DNA of 64,000 bases from positions 3,286,001-3,350,000 of the forward strand of contig JACAAK010000003.1 of the NCBI GenBank assembly GCA_025093985.1. Direction: 5' to 3'. Positions 13,301-25,271 of the stretch are shown here, in pieces. This DNA is from Calvatia gigantea. Taxonomy: Eukaryota; Basidiomycota; Agaricomycetes; Agaricales; Lycoperdaceae. The notes under the pieces were generated by a model, which did not search any database, had not been told where the DNA came from, and saw only the letters and a program-made list of their open reading frames with translations. The stretch's first letter is position 1. Every line of letters starts with the position of its first letter. A program made the translations under genes and the position numbers.

Positions 13301-16010
13301 AGGGAGATGTCCACATCATCGGCGAGTATGGCCAGGGGGATACCGTTGGCGAACTCGATGTTATCACGAGTTCACCAAGGAGCACAACTGTGCACGCTAT
13401 CCGTGACACGGAACTCATTCGAATGCCGCAAACGCTGTTCAATGCGATTTCGGCCAGGTAAATCGTCCGATACCATGTCTAGGTGTCTCCTGTTCATCCT
13501 AACACGTTTGTAGAAACCCCAAAACCACAGCACAGTACGCACTGACAACGATAAGTTCGCATGTGCAAGCTGAAAATGATGGACAGGATTTTGCGCATGA
13601 TAGCGTCTCGAGTTCGCACTGAAGTTGATTCAAGTGCTACACCAGGTCGGAGCTACCCGTCGGAGTTCGGCGCCAACAACACAAACTTGAAGACCGTTGC
13701 TGTGTTGCCAGCCTCACGTAATGTCCCAATAGATGCTTTCGCGCGCAAATTGCAAGCTGCACTGGAAGGAATCGGAGCGTCCACTGCCTTCTTGAACCAA
13801 GCGATTATCTCGAGTCATCTCGGTCGCCACGCCTTCACAAAAATCGGGAAACTTAAGGTAGCATTGAAACATTTTTATGAGTAACATGTTGACAAAATTG
13901 GTAGTCGGCCGGGTGGCTTGCCGATCAAGAACAACGTTTCCGAATTGTCTTGTATGTAGCAGACTCACCGGTGAACAGCTCATGGACGCAAACTTGCATC
14001 CGCCAGGTATGTCATCCATCCTACACTCTCTCGTACTCAAACCTTACCTCCGAGTCCTAGGCTGATTGTGTCGTGGTGGTTGGCCTCGGTGATGATCCAT
14101 CAGTCGGCGAATATGAGCGGTTACTTCTCTCAACGAAGACCACGGCAAGAAAAGAGTTGATCCTTTTACATCCAGACCGTTCCGTCGTCCCCGGTTCGAC
14201 CCGCGAATGGCTCAAAGTTCGTGCGAGTCTGTTATACTGTGCCAAGCTTACAATTGTTGTTCAGACTCGACCCTGGGTACACCATCACATCCATGTAGAA
14301 CTTCCAGTGAGTTCGGGTTCAGATTATTGAAGTTCTATCGGTAATTGCAATCTAAGTCTTGTTTCTCCAGGATGTTGTTGCTTTCATTCCCAAATCATCG
14401 CTTCCCAAAGACCCAGGATGCCGTTATTGCTCTCAGAAACCTGAAAGAACGGGTTCAAATTGGTATTCAAAAATATACCGGGACAGCAACGACGGTCCGA
14501 CCACAACGACTTCCCCACACAAACGACTTCGCGAGGCTGGCTCGGCGACTTTGCGGAAAATCCATTGGCTTGGTCCTAGGTGGCGGGGGTGCAAGGGGGC
14601 TTGCCCACCTGGTAAGCGTTCATGTTACCAACCATATGCCCCCAACTCCAACTTTTTGTCAGGGACTTATAAGAGCTCTTGAAGAGAATGGTATTCCAAT
14701 CGATCATGTTGGAGGTTAGGGGTATTTCGGTTCGATCATATGTACACGGAGCTCACAAGCCTCAAGGTACAAGCATCGGTGCCTTCATGGGGGGGCTATA
14801 TGCGCGGGAAGGTGATCTTATCTCTAGCACCGCCAGAGTGAAACAGTTCGCTGGGCGGATGGGTAACATCTGGCGCATCCTGTCTGATGTTACATACCCG
14901 ATCGTTGCTTATACTACCGTAAGGGCATACCAACTTTTCGTGGACCTCACTAACGCCTTTCAGGGGCACGAGTTTAACCGTTCATTGTACAAGGTATCGT
15001 CTGTTTGACAGCCTCGTGCAGAATGAGGCTCATGGTTTGATAGGCATTTTATGGACTTCATATTGAAGACATGTGGCTCCCATATTTCTGTAACACCACA
15101 AATATCATGACCTCACGGATGGAGATTCATGAGACGGGTTATGCTTGGCGCTATATCCGTATGCTAACACTGTCACACCTCGTTGATCTGTTGTACTGAG
15201 ATCACGGACCAAGGTGCCTCGATGACTCTAGTGGGTTTACTTCCTCCACTTTGTGACAATGGTCAACTCCTAGTGGACGGTGGTTATAGTGAGTGCTTCA
15301 GCCTCACCTCGTTAAAGAGGAGTTATTCATCTTCCCTCAAGTTGATAATTTACCTGTATGTTCTGGGACGTCGCATTCCTTGCTCAAGCACGTACTCATC
15401 CCGATTAGGTCCAAGCAATGTTCTCAATGGGAGCGAGCACTGTTTTTGCATCCGATGTGGGATCCGTATGAGTTTGATAATGTCATTTCTGCCGGTTTTA
15501 AACTGAGAACACTTTTGGGCAGATTGACGACAATTCGCCCCGAAACTTTGGAGACACTGTCTCCGGGTGGTGGCTGCTGATCAACAGATGGAACCCATTC
15601 TCTGCTGCTCGACAAGTGCCAGACATCACAGAAATTCAAAGTCGTCTTGCTTAGTGAGTTAATAGTCTCTTCTCCCGTATCAGAGCTCAATGGAGGTAGT
15701 GTGTCGAGTGTGAATACCTTGGAAGATGCCAAGGTAGCAAAAGGTTGTCTGTACATACAAATGCCTGTTCAAGAGGTGCGTTCAGGTCGAATCCATCTAA
15801 ATTGACCACCAATGCTGAATTGTCACGTAGTTCGGTACTCTGCAGTTTGGAAAATTCGAAGAATTGCAGAAGAAGGGATACCATGCTGCTCTCGATATCA
15901 TAGAAAAATTTGAGCGCGAAGGTAAATTACCCCCAGGCTTGCTCCCTGGTACAAACATAAAAACACGGGAAACTAGGAAAGGAAGGAGCGCAAGACGTAA
16001 CTCCGTATAA
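10395..16010 (+). CDS. NTE1: Lysophospholipase NTE1 (patatin-like serine esterase)
   Basis: NTE1 deacylates phosphatidylcholine and lysophosphatidylcholine at the endoplasmic reticulum. About 26 exons give roughly 1,430 residues, near the usual length. The order is: N-terminal membrane segments, cyclic-nucleotide-binding-like domains (for example [12 protein letters not shown] and [11 protein letters not shown]), then a patatin domain with oxyanion loop GGGGARG, nucleophile motif GTSIG at about 1158 and the catalytic Asp in DGGY at about 1279. Several exons are tiny: 12 bp (11018-11029, Leu-Glu-Lys-Pro), 14 bp (15342-15355), 21 bp (13514-13534) and 30 bp (14964-14993). At 14307-14411 the model is uncertain. 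If the intron ends at 14370, coding-like sequence continues but needs a one-base skip at about 14409; if it ends at 14410, the frame is intact and the intron is 104 bp. The protein ends in RRNSV. VPS33 follows 261 bp downstream on the same strand. Confidence 0.92.
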
Positions 16011-16271
16011 CCTAGTCGGATAGCATAGCTCAGTATATATTCAACGCGTATATGCGTTATATCATTCATATAGTTGGAACAAACCTGTCCGACGGTCTTC
16101 ATGTTTGTTATACCACCACTTGAAGCTCCAGTGCGGAAGGCAGGGTTGTGCCATTGTGTTCTGTGGAGGTGGTAGCCAAACAACCGACATGTAATTAGGG
16201 TCATAAGCTTTCCACAAGCTCACCGAGTTATATCAAGGCTATTGGTATCAGTCACGACACTTGCGGACCGG

Positions 16272-18955
16272 ATGATGGCGAACAAGACAGTTCATACCGA
16301 CTCAGAATCGGCAAAAATGCTGGACGTGAACATCCTGAAAGATATCGCCAAGAAATCGCTGGTGGGCGCGTTGAACTCTGTTGGTCGGCTACCACCCAGA
16401 TACCCTGTGTATTGACACGAACCGCAGGTGAATGGGGCCAAGACGCTGGTCTTGGACTCTTCCATAGCTGGACCTCTAGGTCTTGTTACAGAAGTATCAC
16501 TTTTGAAGGTACTTTTGTTACTCATCTCTCCTCAGTTGCTCAACGTCCAACACAGCATCACGGGGTCGACAAGATGTTCTGGCTAGAACCTGGCCCACTA
16601 ACCACTACGACTACCAATATTGTCTATTTGACCCGACCATCGATCAGAAACATCAAGATTGTCGCCGGTATGAGTCTACAATCCCCGCGGCTCCTACTGC
16701 TAACCTTCTGTAAGATCAGATCAAAAGACATGGACGCGAATCCCAGAAATATAATTACACACTTCTCCTCGTCCCTCGGTTATCAACTCTGGTATCACGC
16801 ATTCTTGAGGAGGAGGAGGTCCTGGGAGATGTGGCTGTCTCCGTGTATGACCTTCAACTTATCCCTCTGGCCGACGACGTCATTTCACTGGAACGAGATA
16901 ACGCCTTTAAAGAGCTTTGGGTGGTGAGTGGGTCTTATGTGTACCGTAGCCTTTCACTCATGTGCTGTAGGACGGCGATGAAACGATTATATATGATTCT
17001 GCCCAGGCGCTCGTTTCTTTGCAAAATATTTTCGGGCCGTTTCCTCGTATCGTCGGGAAGGGTGACTATGCCCACGTTGGTTCCACCTTAAATACGCGCA
17101 TGTAAACTTAGCGCTGACTACCCGGCGGTTCTAGCGATTAGCCACAGTTCTAACGAAACCAGTTTCAAGAGTTCCTGCACCGTCTTCTCCGGACAGTCTT
17201 GTCGCATCTCCGGTGATTGATTCACTCATCATCCTTGATCGACGTGTGGACATGATTACCCCTTTCCTGACACAACTCACGTACGAAGGCCTTATTGACG
17301 ACTTAATTGGAATCAAGAACTGTAAGTTCAGGTTTTGGTTTTAATTACAAATATTGATTTGCCTACAGCACATGTTGAATTGCCTATGTCGTTACTGACG
17401 CCCCCGAATCCCCAGAATAATCCCAACACAGCATCCACCTCACAAGCGCCGGCCGCTCCAATTACTGCAAAAAAGGAAAATAAAAAGAAACACCATCTCA
17501 CCACAGTGACAGACCCTTTGTATGCCGAACTCAGGGACCTAAACTTTTCTGCCGTTGGGAAGAAGTTGAACGGAGTAGCACACCGATTAGATGAGAATTA
17601 TAGGGTATGAAGCTTGATGGTTGCAAAGGCGACGTCTGATCCCATAAACTTCAGGCAAACCTGCAATCTAAGACAGTAGCACAACTGCGGGATTTCGTTG
17701 GCAAGCTTGGTGGCCTACAAACTGAGCACCAAGCTCTCCGACTTCGTGCGCTTTTGGTGTTACATCTGGTTGGCTGAGGCTGACACACGAACAGACACAG
17801 GACTATCGGAAATATTACTTCCTCTCACGAAGACAGAACAATTCAATAAGTCCCTAGAGATACAACAAAGTAAATGGTCCGACACAGTTGGGAAAATTTG
17901 GTTGACTAAATCAAATTATGTAGATCTCCTTGCTTCGTACGAAGTCAATAGCCAGATCGCCGCAATTGAAGATATGGTTGCCCAAGGTGCTGGGCTACAG
18001 GTGGTCTTACGCCTCCTTTGCCTCGCCAGCATCACAGTTGGTGGCGTCAAGACCAAAGTGCTTGAGAATCTCAAACGAGAGATTTTGCAGGTGGGAATGA
18101 TACTGGGAGTCACTCTTCACGATGCTCACATTCACCATCACTATAGAGCTATGGTTATGAGTATCTACCGCTCCTTCTTTCCCTGGCGTCACCACCGCTC
18201 GCTATTTTACTCCCAGTGCCATTGCCACCCAACACTCCGGCGACGGTTGCCACGTACAAATATCCGTACACGTTGCTCAGAAAATCTCTCCGGCTTCTGA
18301 TTGACGACAATCCTGAGGCATTGGAAGAGGTCGAGAATGACATCAGTTACGTATATTCAGGTTATGCGCCGATCAGCGTCCGACTGGTGCAATGCATCGC
18401 CCAAAAGGGTGGTGTTCTAAGCAATCCAGCGGAAAAGGAAAAAACGAACCCTGGGACTACTGTTGGTGGTTCCAGGGCGTCCAACAAAGTACACGCCCAT
18501 CCAATAGTGGGTTGGAAAGGATTCGAAGAAGCGGTCGATGCGATTCCTGGAAAGACAATAGACATCATTCCACATGGTCCAGAAAGTGGTGCTTCTAGTG
18601 GGTTGCCGATGACGAGTATTCGTAAGTTGGAGCTCCCGAAACCTTAATCATGGATGCACTAATGGGGAGTAAAATAGTCAACCCAGTTGAGCATACCTCG
18701 ACTACTGTTGTGTTTTTCCTTGGCGGCTGTACCTACACAGAAATTGCGGCTTTACGCTGGGTGGCAAGGCAGAATACAGGCAAGTGTATTCGCTCAGGCG
18801 ACACAATACCTCTGTTTGAACCATTGATCCACATGTTTGCAGGACGAAGGTTCTTGATCGTAACAACGGGCATCGTGAGTGGTGCTAGCATCATTGAGGG
18901 AATAGCTGGTGTGGGGAGGACACTGGGCCCCAAGTCGACTGGCAGTATCCAATAA
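16272..18955 (+). CDS. VPS33: Vacuolar sorting protein VPS33 (Sec1/Munc18 family)
   Basis: Vps33 is the SNARE-binding Sec1/Munc18 subunit of the HOPS and CORVET tethering complexes at the vacuole and endosome. Thirteen exons give 686 residues in frame, close to the family length. Recognisable blocks are [12 protein letters not shown], the [20 protein letters not shown] block typical of Sec1 proteins, [23 protein letters not shown] and the C-terminal [17 protein letters not shown]. Between them an insert rich in Asn/Pro/Ala/Lys (about residues 275-315) looks like a loop. The intron at 18780-18842 starts with GCAAGT, a GC-AG intron; any other junction breaks the frame. Two Met codons are adjacent at the start (16272 and 16275); either may be used. 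Confidence 0.92.
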
Positions 18956-19923
18956 GAACACCAGCCATATTCCTGGGCACCGGAATGACATGGGACTCTA
19001 CCACTCTTTTCAGGCTTCTCACCATCAAGGGGCGGGTGGTTGAATTCCGCCAGTCTTCGCCGTTTCATGCAGAGAAGGATCAAATGATAACGTAGGCGAC
19101 TTATATTTGTGTGTGTGTGTGTCGAAATCGGAAAAGCCAACAAGGTTCCTGATTTGACTTACGCGACGCGTTTGTTTGTTTTGGGAAATGATGGTACAGG
19201 ACCCCGAGCACCGCAGGATTCGCTGTGGGAGTAGAACCATGGATGTCCGTTCGTTTACTCTTGCCATAAGAAGCTGACAAATAGTTCCTATTGACGTATT
19301 ATGGGTAAACGGGTCGGCACCAGATGAAGACACAAGTTCGGTTTCAAAATTGAGTAAGGGTTGACACCACGATACGTGGTCCGTGGATAGCCTTTTATCG
19401 TTATGGAATGTGGAGGCTGACATAGCTCAGGTAGGGATATTGACTCGTGAATAAGACGGTAAAGAGAAGACATTGGGAAGAAGCGAAGATGGGTGTCGAG
19501 ACGAAACTAGTGGGTTGTGGGCAAGCAAAAAAAGTGAGAGCACGGCAACTTGTTGTGTGTCGTTCGGATAAACATGAATGGGTGAACTGCGGGGATGAAG
19601 TGACCGGGGTCCGGCGGAGCACGATCGAAGCCCTGTCATTTGAATAACCCTTCGTAGGTATAAGTTCCGCACTAGTCGAACCAAAATGCACCTCTTGCCA
19701 TCTTTTTCCTCGTGCACTTCCTGTCTCCCTCCCACCTTTCGGCTACTTCATCCCCGTAAGTGCGATTTTTAACTTTATCTTATTGTTTTTTTTTCGTTCG
19801 AAGCTCATTCGTACCTTTTTCATTAGGCGAGTCCTAGTTCTCGCCTTTAGCCACGCGTGACAAAAACGCGTCCTGCGTGCCGTTGATCTTTCACCCCTCG
19901 ATACCCACCAATCGACGAATTAA
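18956..19923. other. Intergenic region with a short GT microsatellite
   Basis: About 970 bp without a supported gene. A (GT)n run lies near 19108-19121. Minus-strand frames at 18733-19143, 19025-19423 and 19401-19691 are uninterrupted but lack family similarity, and one overlaps the end of VPS33. A plus-strand stretch near 19285-19450 reads as coding-like pieces but no start, splice set or family could be given. Confidence 0.35.
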
Positions 19924-20365
19924 ATGGCACCCGCCACTACCAAGACCGCTACTGAAAAGCCGGCAAGGAAGAGTACGTTGTCAACGTGGTTGTTATCGCC
20001 GCCCAGCAAAAAAGGGTTGATGTTTGCGACCGTTTTTTTTTTTTTTGTTTTGAAATTTGCCCATTGTTTAGCTAAGTCTACCGGCGGTGGGGGGAGAAAG
20101 AAATTGACACCATTCAACAAATTCATGGTACGTCGGGATTTTGAATGATGTATTCCTGTTACTAAAACCGTAGGTTTTTTCAGCAAACGGAGATGCAACG
20201 CCTCAAAGAGGAGGAGCCGGCAATTTCTCATAAAGAAAGGTGAGTGGCGGAGAAGGGCGTGTTAGTGCTATGGAGTCCAGATTGACACTGGTATTGTAAT
20301 GCAGGTTCAAGATGGCGACGGCGAATTGGAAGAACGCGCGCGAGAACCCGAAGAGGGCGGCCTGA
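19924..20365 (+). CDS. Small HMG/YABBY-like nuclear protein
   Basis: Four exons (19924-19972, 20072-20127, 20184-20239, 20305-20365) encode 73 residues. The core, KKLTPFNKFM followed by an acidic-basic helix (RLKEEEP) and HKERFKMATANW, matches the small fungal proteins annotated as HMG-box or YABBY-like, which are thought to bind DNA or chromatin. The N-terminal 20 residues are Ala/Thr/Lys-rich, as in histone-like tails. All four splice junctions are canonical and the frame is kept; the first intron is longer (99 bp) and holds a poly-T run. The exact cellular role is unknown. Confidence 0.8.
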
Positions 20366-21073
20366 GAGTGGCTGCCAGTGATATTGAGTCTGATCCATTG
20401 TATACCATTGGAGCGCAGTTTCGCCCTCCAGAATTTATTCCCGCTGCTTTTTTGACCACGTTTTCCGTTCTGCTCTGTTCTTGATGGCCTTCCCCTTTTT
20501 ATTGTTTGGGGGAAAGGACCATTTCTGCTGCGCTTACACTAAATTCATTCGATTACTTTAAAGATCCCGCATACCCATCAGTCGTCGTCTCATCTTCCTT
20601 CCTGTGCTAGTATGATTTATTGGTACATATATATACACTACATATTTCTAACGTGATAGATGCATGAAGGGCAGTGGTGAGTGGATCTTGTCGGATGACC
20701 ATATGGCAATCTCTCAAGATGCTTACGGCTGCTCGCTGTTTTGGGATTGTGGCGTCAAGGATGCTGGTGATTCAACGTAAGAGCTGTGGGTAACAGGAAT
20801 GGACATCAGGGAGGAGCAGCAGAAGGACAGAGGTTGAGGTCAACAGACAGGATGGGACGGCTGGATAAGGAGAGAGGGGGAGAGTTGTTGTGGTCAAGGG
20901 TATCTGTAGAACTATAGATGGACGTCAGGGGCGGAGAGGCGGGCCTGGGAGATCCGAGATTGGAGACAAGATTATTGCGTCACAAGCTCAGCGCACCTGC
21001 TGCCGCCTCGTTCCCTCTACTTATCTCTGTCTGCCCTCAGCCCAACGTTCAACGTTCATCCTATGATTCCGTC
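20366..21073. other. Intergenic region and 5' leader
   Basis: About 700 bp between two plus-strand genes. It holds the 3' end of the HMG-like gene and the promoter of the F-box/LRR gene. The frame of the next gene is open upstream to 20918, but that extension looks like leader sequence. No repeats of note. Confidence 0.4.
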
Positions 21074-24000
21074 ATGGCTGCACAGGACTCATCCGTCATG
21101 CAGACCCTGATCAACAACATCAACAACAGCCCTCAGACTACCACAACCCAGCCTCATGGCCAACGCACATCACCCCCGCAGGTCCACCAACAGCTCGCTA
21201 CTGCCCAAGTCCCGGACAACAAGGGAAAGTCTCCCACAAAACCTGTCCCAATCCCCCCCTCTACCGTTCCTCACCATCTCTTCGACGTAGCAGGTTCGAG
21301 TTCTAGCTGCCAGAGCCCCAGTCCCACCACTTCCGGCTCGAGTCATATCTCCCCTATGTTTCCTTACGCCTCTTTTGACGATCCGGATTTCGCCACTATT
21401 GACCCTGTGCTGGTGCAAGACTTGTATGATAACAACCAAGTACTCCCATCTTATGCATCCTCCAAGGGCAAAGAAAAGGACTTCCCTCCCTGCTTGCCCC
21501 CCCTGTCCTTTTCTGACATGGGCATCAACTGTGACCAAGCCTCTTGGGCATACTTTGGCTCTGTCTCCTCAACACCACACTCTTATGGTTCTGCATCAAG
21601 CGCTACAGGAGACATAGTGGCCTCCCCTTCTCCAGAGGAGGCGCATACTACCCGGCCATTCAATTCTATCACATCCATCGGGGGTATTCGTGCAGATGCA
21701 CCTACGAGCAATATCCCTTCCCGCCGCCACTCACTCTCCAATTTGAAACATACCCCGTCCCTAGCATCCCTGACAATGTCCAAGATCAAGGTCAAGCTTG
21801 GACCATCGACCACTACTCAAAGTAACCTTGCCAGAAAACTGTTATACGGCAAGCGTGGTGATATAAATATCACTCCTGATTCCGCTGCTTCCTCAAGAAC
21901 CACGTCGCTTATCGCGGTTGGAGATGTCTCCGTGTCAACCCTGCCCACTCTCGATCCCCCGGTGATGCCATGGTATGTGGCTCCACTACAATACGACCTC
22001 GATAACGCCGTACCACCCACGTTCGTTCGGCCTCGCGCGGGTACAGAACCAAGTTCTAAAGCCCGATCATCACCCCTGATGCTCAAAGCCAAAGGTCGTT
22101 CCAAATCGTCTCCACTCCCATTCTCCGTTTTGGACTACGTACCCGTCACATCGACCGATGTCTTCAAACCAATTCCATTGTTTCGTCGCAATTACATTGA
22201 CCAAATCCTCCCGAAGGAGCTGCAAATTCATATCCTCAAATGTTTCGTCCATTTAATCGAAGCCGATCACGTAAAAATAGTTACTGAGGGAAGGTGGACG
22301 ATTAGCAAAGCCGTCTCTTCGCGGTACCAACTCGTTGGTCGAGATCGTGGTATCAAAGAATTATTCAAATTGGCTAGGGTGAGTCGCGCACAAGATATTC
22401 ACACCAGTGCATTTACTTATTTCAATGTAGGTTTCACGCTCGTGGCAAAACCTCGTATTTGATGGTCAACTATGGACTGATTTGGATCTCCACTCATTCC
22501 CTGGGCTTCCCAAGTCCACCGTTTTGCGCATTACGCGCACCGCTGGGCCCTTCGTCCGAAGGCTCAACCTTGCTGGTTATAGGCACCTTCAAGCCGCTAC
22601 ATTAACAGATATCGCCAATCATTTATGCCTCACGGACATATTATCTTATACTCATCTGACTACTATCAACTTAGAAGGCTGCTCGGCCTTGACAACTCGC
22701 TCGCTTCATCATCTCCTTGTCCGCTGCCGGCTTCTTCGTGCCCTGCGCCTCAAGGGCTTAACCGCAGTCACCAATACGACCTGCGAATTACTCGCGACCT
22801 TTTGTACACAACTTGAACAATTAAACTTGAGCCGGTGTCCCAATATGGACGCCCAAGGTATCCGCTGCCTTGCGCAGACGGCGCTTGCGCAAGGAGAGTA
22901 TTTGCGTTTGAAGGAGCTGAGAGTCTCTGGTCTGAAGCATATGGATGACGCGACCATGCAAACGCTCGGAAAGGCTGCTCCGAATTTGGAAGTGTTGGAT
23001 CTTAGTTATGTTCGGCGGTTGCACAATTCCGCTCTGGAAGCCTTCGTTGCAGTGGACGATACCTTTGACTACGGATTATCTGGGGTCGAAATCGTCCGTT
23101 TGAATCCACGCCAGGTTGGACGGGACACCCCCGACGATGCTCCTCAATTCCATAGCCGGCGTGTGACCAAACTCCGGCATCTTTCAGTGTCGTTCTGCAT
23201 TTTGCTCACAGACACGGCGTGTTCAAATATCGCGTACGCGGTTCCGCGGTTAGAGTTTCTAGAAATGGCAGGCATAGGCGCAGATTTGAAGGACGATGGA
23301 CTAATTCGCCTTTTGGAAACGACCCCATATATACGTCGGATTGATTTAGAAGACGCTACAGATATCTCGGACTCCGTTCTATCATGTCTCACTCCTGTAG
23401 CCGAGGTTTCCACGTCATTACCTTCGACAATGACGACGGGTCGCAAGCAAAAAGACCATCCACCTCAACCCGGACACGCACTCGAATGGCTTAGTATTTC
23501 CCACGCAGGGAACATCACAGATGGCGCCTTCCTCGCCCTTACTCGCGCATGCCCCAAACTCCGTGTCTTAGAGGCTGATAACACCAAGATGAGCGGGAGT
23601 ACCTTAAAGGAATTTGTGAATATTAACCGACAACGCAGAGAGCTCAATGCCAAGGTGGTGGCAATTGATTGCCGAAATGTTGTCGAAGGAGTCGTGAAGG
23701 AGTTGAGCACAAGTGGAGCATCAAGACCTCGGCTGGGGGTTAGGGTATTCTGGGCCAGGGGACTTGGGTATGTAGATGGAAAAGATGAAACATGTGAAGA
23801 GGACCTCAAGGTGGGCCAGGACGAGTGCGATTGCCAGAAGGTGGTGGTGAAGACGTTCTATTCATGGCAGACCGTCGATGCAGTTAGGTCGGCGAGAGAC
23901 AAGCGGAAAAGGGCCATATCAAGAAGGGTTGGGAGCCCTGATCCCAACATATTGGCGGACTTCTTTGACATGGACTTCGAAACGGGAGGCGGAAGAAGGG

Positions 24001-24110
24001 GCGGTGGTGGTTTAACGAGATGGTGGTCGCCCAATGGTAGAGCTGCAGGGGGCAGGAGTTCACCTCCTATTGTCCCAGATCTGAGTTACGACGGGTGCAT
24101 TGTAATGTAA
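21074..24110 (+). CDS. F-box/leucine-rich-repeat protein with CaaX C-terminus
   Basis: Two exons (21074-22378 and 22431-24110) encode 994 residues. Residues 1 to about 365 are Ser/Pro/Thr-rich and probably disordered. An F-box-like motif follows (LPKELQIHILKCF, near residue 380), then a long set of leucine-rich repeats of the cysteine-containing GRR1/AMN1 type (for example HLTTINLEGCSALTTRSLHH and LEVLDLSYVRRLHNSALEAF). The protein would act as a substrate receptor of an SCF ubiquitin ligase. It ends in Cys-Ile-Val-Met, a perfect CaaX prenylation signal, preceded by a Gly/Arg-rich segment, so it may be lipid-anchored to a membrane, as mammalian FBXL2 is. The Met at 21074 was chosen because upstream residues look like leader. 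The substrate is unknown. Confidence 0.85.
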
Positions 24111-24112
24111 AC

Positions 24113-24150
24113 TTCTCCTTTCGCGTTCTCCTTTCGCATTCTCCTTTCGC
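24113..24150 (+). repeat. Tandem repeat, 13-bp unit, 2.9 copies
   Basis: The unit TTCTCCTTTCGCG/A is repeated at 24113-24125, 24126-24138 and 24139-24150, starting two bases after the stop codon of the F-box/LRR gene. It would lie in the 3' untranslated region. Copies differ only at the last base. Confidence 0.8.
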
Positions 24151-24286
24151 TCTCAAATGTACTATTTCTGCTCTTTTTTTTTTTTTTTACCTGACTCTCT
24201 GATATAGCTATCTTTGTCTTTATTTTGCTCCAGCAGCATCTAGGTTCATCTGTATCATTACCATTCGTTTTTTATAACGTCTTCGC

Positions 24287-24482
24287 CAGACTCCCCTCCA
24301 GTTGGTTGGAGGCTTTATGTAAGCGGATATTGATCTGATGTTGTTCCATACTTCATCAACTGCTAACACATCCAACCGACTGGCACAACTTGCATTTGCA
24401 TATGCTTGTCATTGTGTTAGTATATTGTGAGTGCTGGAACAAATAATGCGCCATTCCCGCGTATCATGACCAAATTAGGGTG
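24287..24482 (+). repeat. Left terminal inverted repeat
   Basis: This mirrors 25272-25467 in reverse complement. Over the outer 126 bp all of the roughly ten differences are transitions, and about five sit in CpG dinucleotides of the other copy. The 9-bp target duplication lies just outside at 24278-24286. Confidence 0.85.
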
Positions 24483-24639
24483 GACCGCACCTTCCGAGAA
24501 TAGACATCGCGCCCTAAGTCTGCTCACACACGAGGTGGACATGAAGTTGCCGAAATTTAATGTCAAACATCAGTAAAAAAAACTAAGCAGAATCTTATGA
24601 TGTCCTACCACACTCCTCTAGCAGAGGTACTACATCTCA

Positions 24640-25257
24640 TACAATCTGCTGATACTGCATGGAACTGTACATGAGGTGGTAATTTCCACCTCAGATGTTT
24701 GAGTTCTGCATATTCTGGTCGAAACATTGATCTCCACTGACTGACGCAATGTGCTTCATTGATTGATATATTGAATAACCTTGATACAAAAGTCTTCTTA
24801 TCCCAGAGCCGTAGAAAACGCGGGTCTGTGAGAATCTTCTCAGGCCCAACAACAATAACTCAATACACCCCATTTGCTATGTCCTGAAGATGTATGAGGT
24901 GCTTGTTGACATCTAGATATTTTATTGACCCGCTCACCTCAAATATCTCTTCTGAACTATTCCCGGCTGTCAGATTGATGGCCTTAATGCCGAGCTTTTC
25001 GACCTCGTGGACATTCTGATCCCCCAGAACATTGAGAGCCATGATAATAATGATAATGCCGCCGTCGTTAAACAAGAATAGCATCCAGAAGGTCAGAGTC
25101 TCCCAGAACCGGTTGCTGAGATAGTAACAGTATCGTGGCCTCGGAGCTGGGCGAGGGCATCCTTGATCTGGAAAAGACAAGGGTGATAGCCGAAGCGGGC
25201 CTTTACCTCATTGCGAAGTTCTTCTACTGATGGAATGCGAACCTTGAGAACAGACAT
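24640..25257 (-). pseudogene. RecQ-like DNA helicase remnant
   Basis: Read from an ATG at 25257, the N-terminal part of an agaric RecQ/DEAD-type helicase is clear: the VKARFGYHP start, the ATGSG part of the Walker A loop, LNVLGDQNV, KLGIKAINLTA, VGPEKILTDPRF and a motif II region. It is broken several ways. One base is missing in the Walker A segment at about 25091-25110, there is a TGA where Arg is expected at about 24859-24870, and DEAH has become NEAH (24741-24764). An intron of normal size follows the EEIFE segment, so the piece derives from genomic DNA rather than a processed transcript. The C-terminal helicase half is absent. It lies wholly within the transposon. Confidence 0.82.
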
Positions 25258-25271
25258 CAGGACACAGCGGC

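Noticed and set aside
18733..19423. Overlapping minus-strand frames behind VPS33
   Set aside because: Part overlaps VPS33 coding exons antisense; no family similarity or start context.
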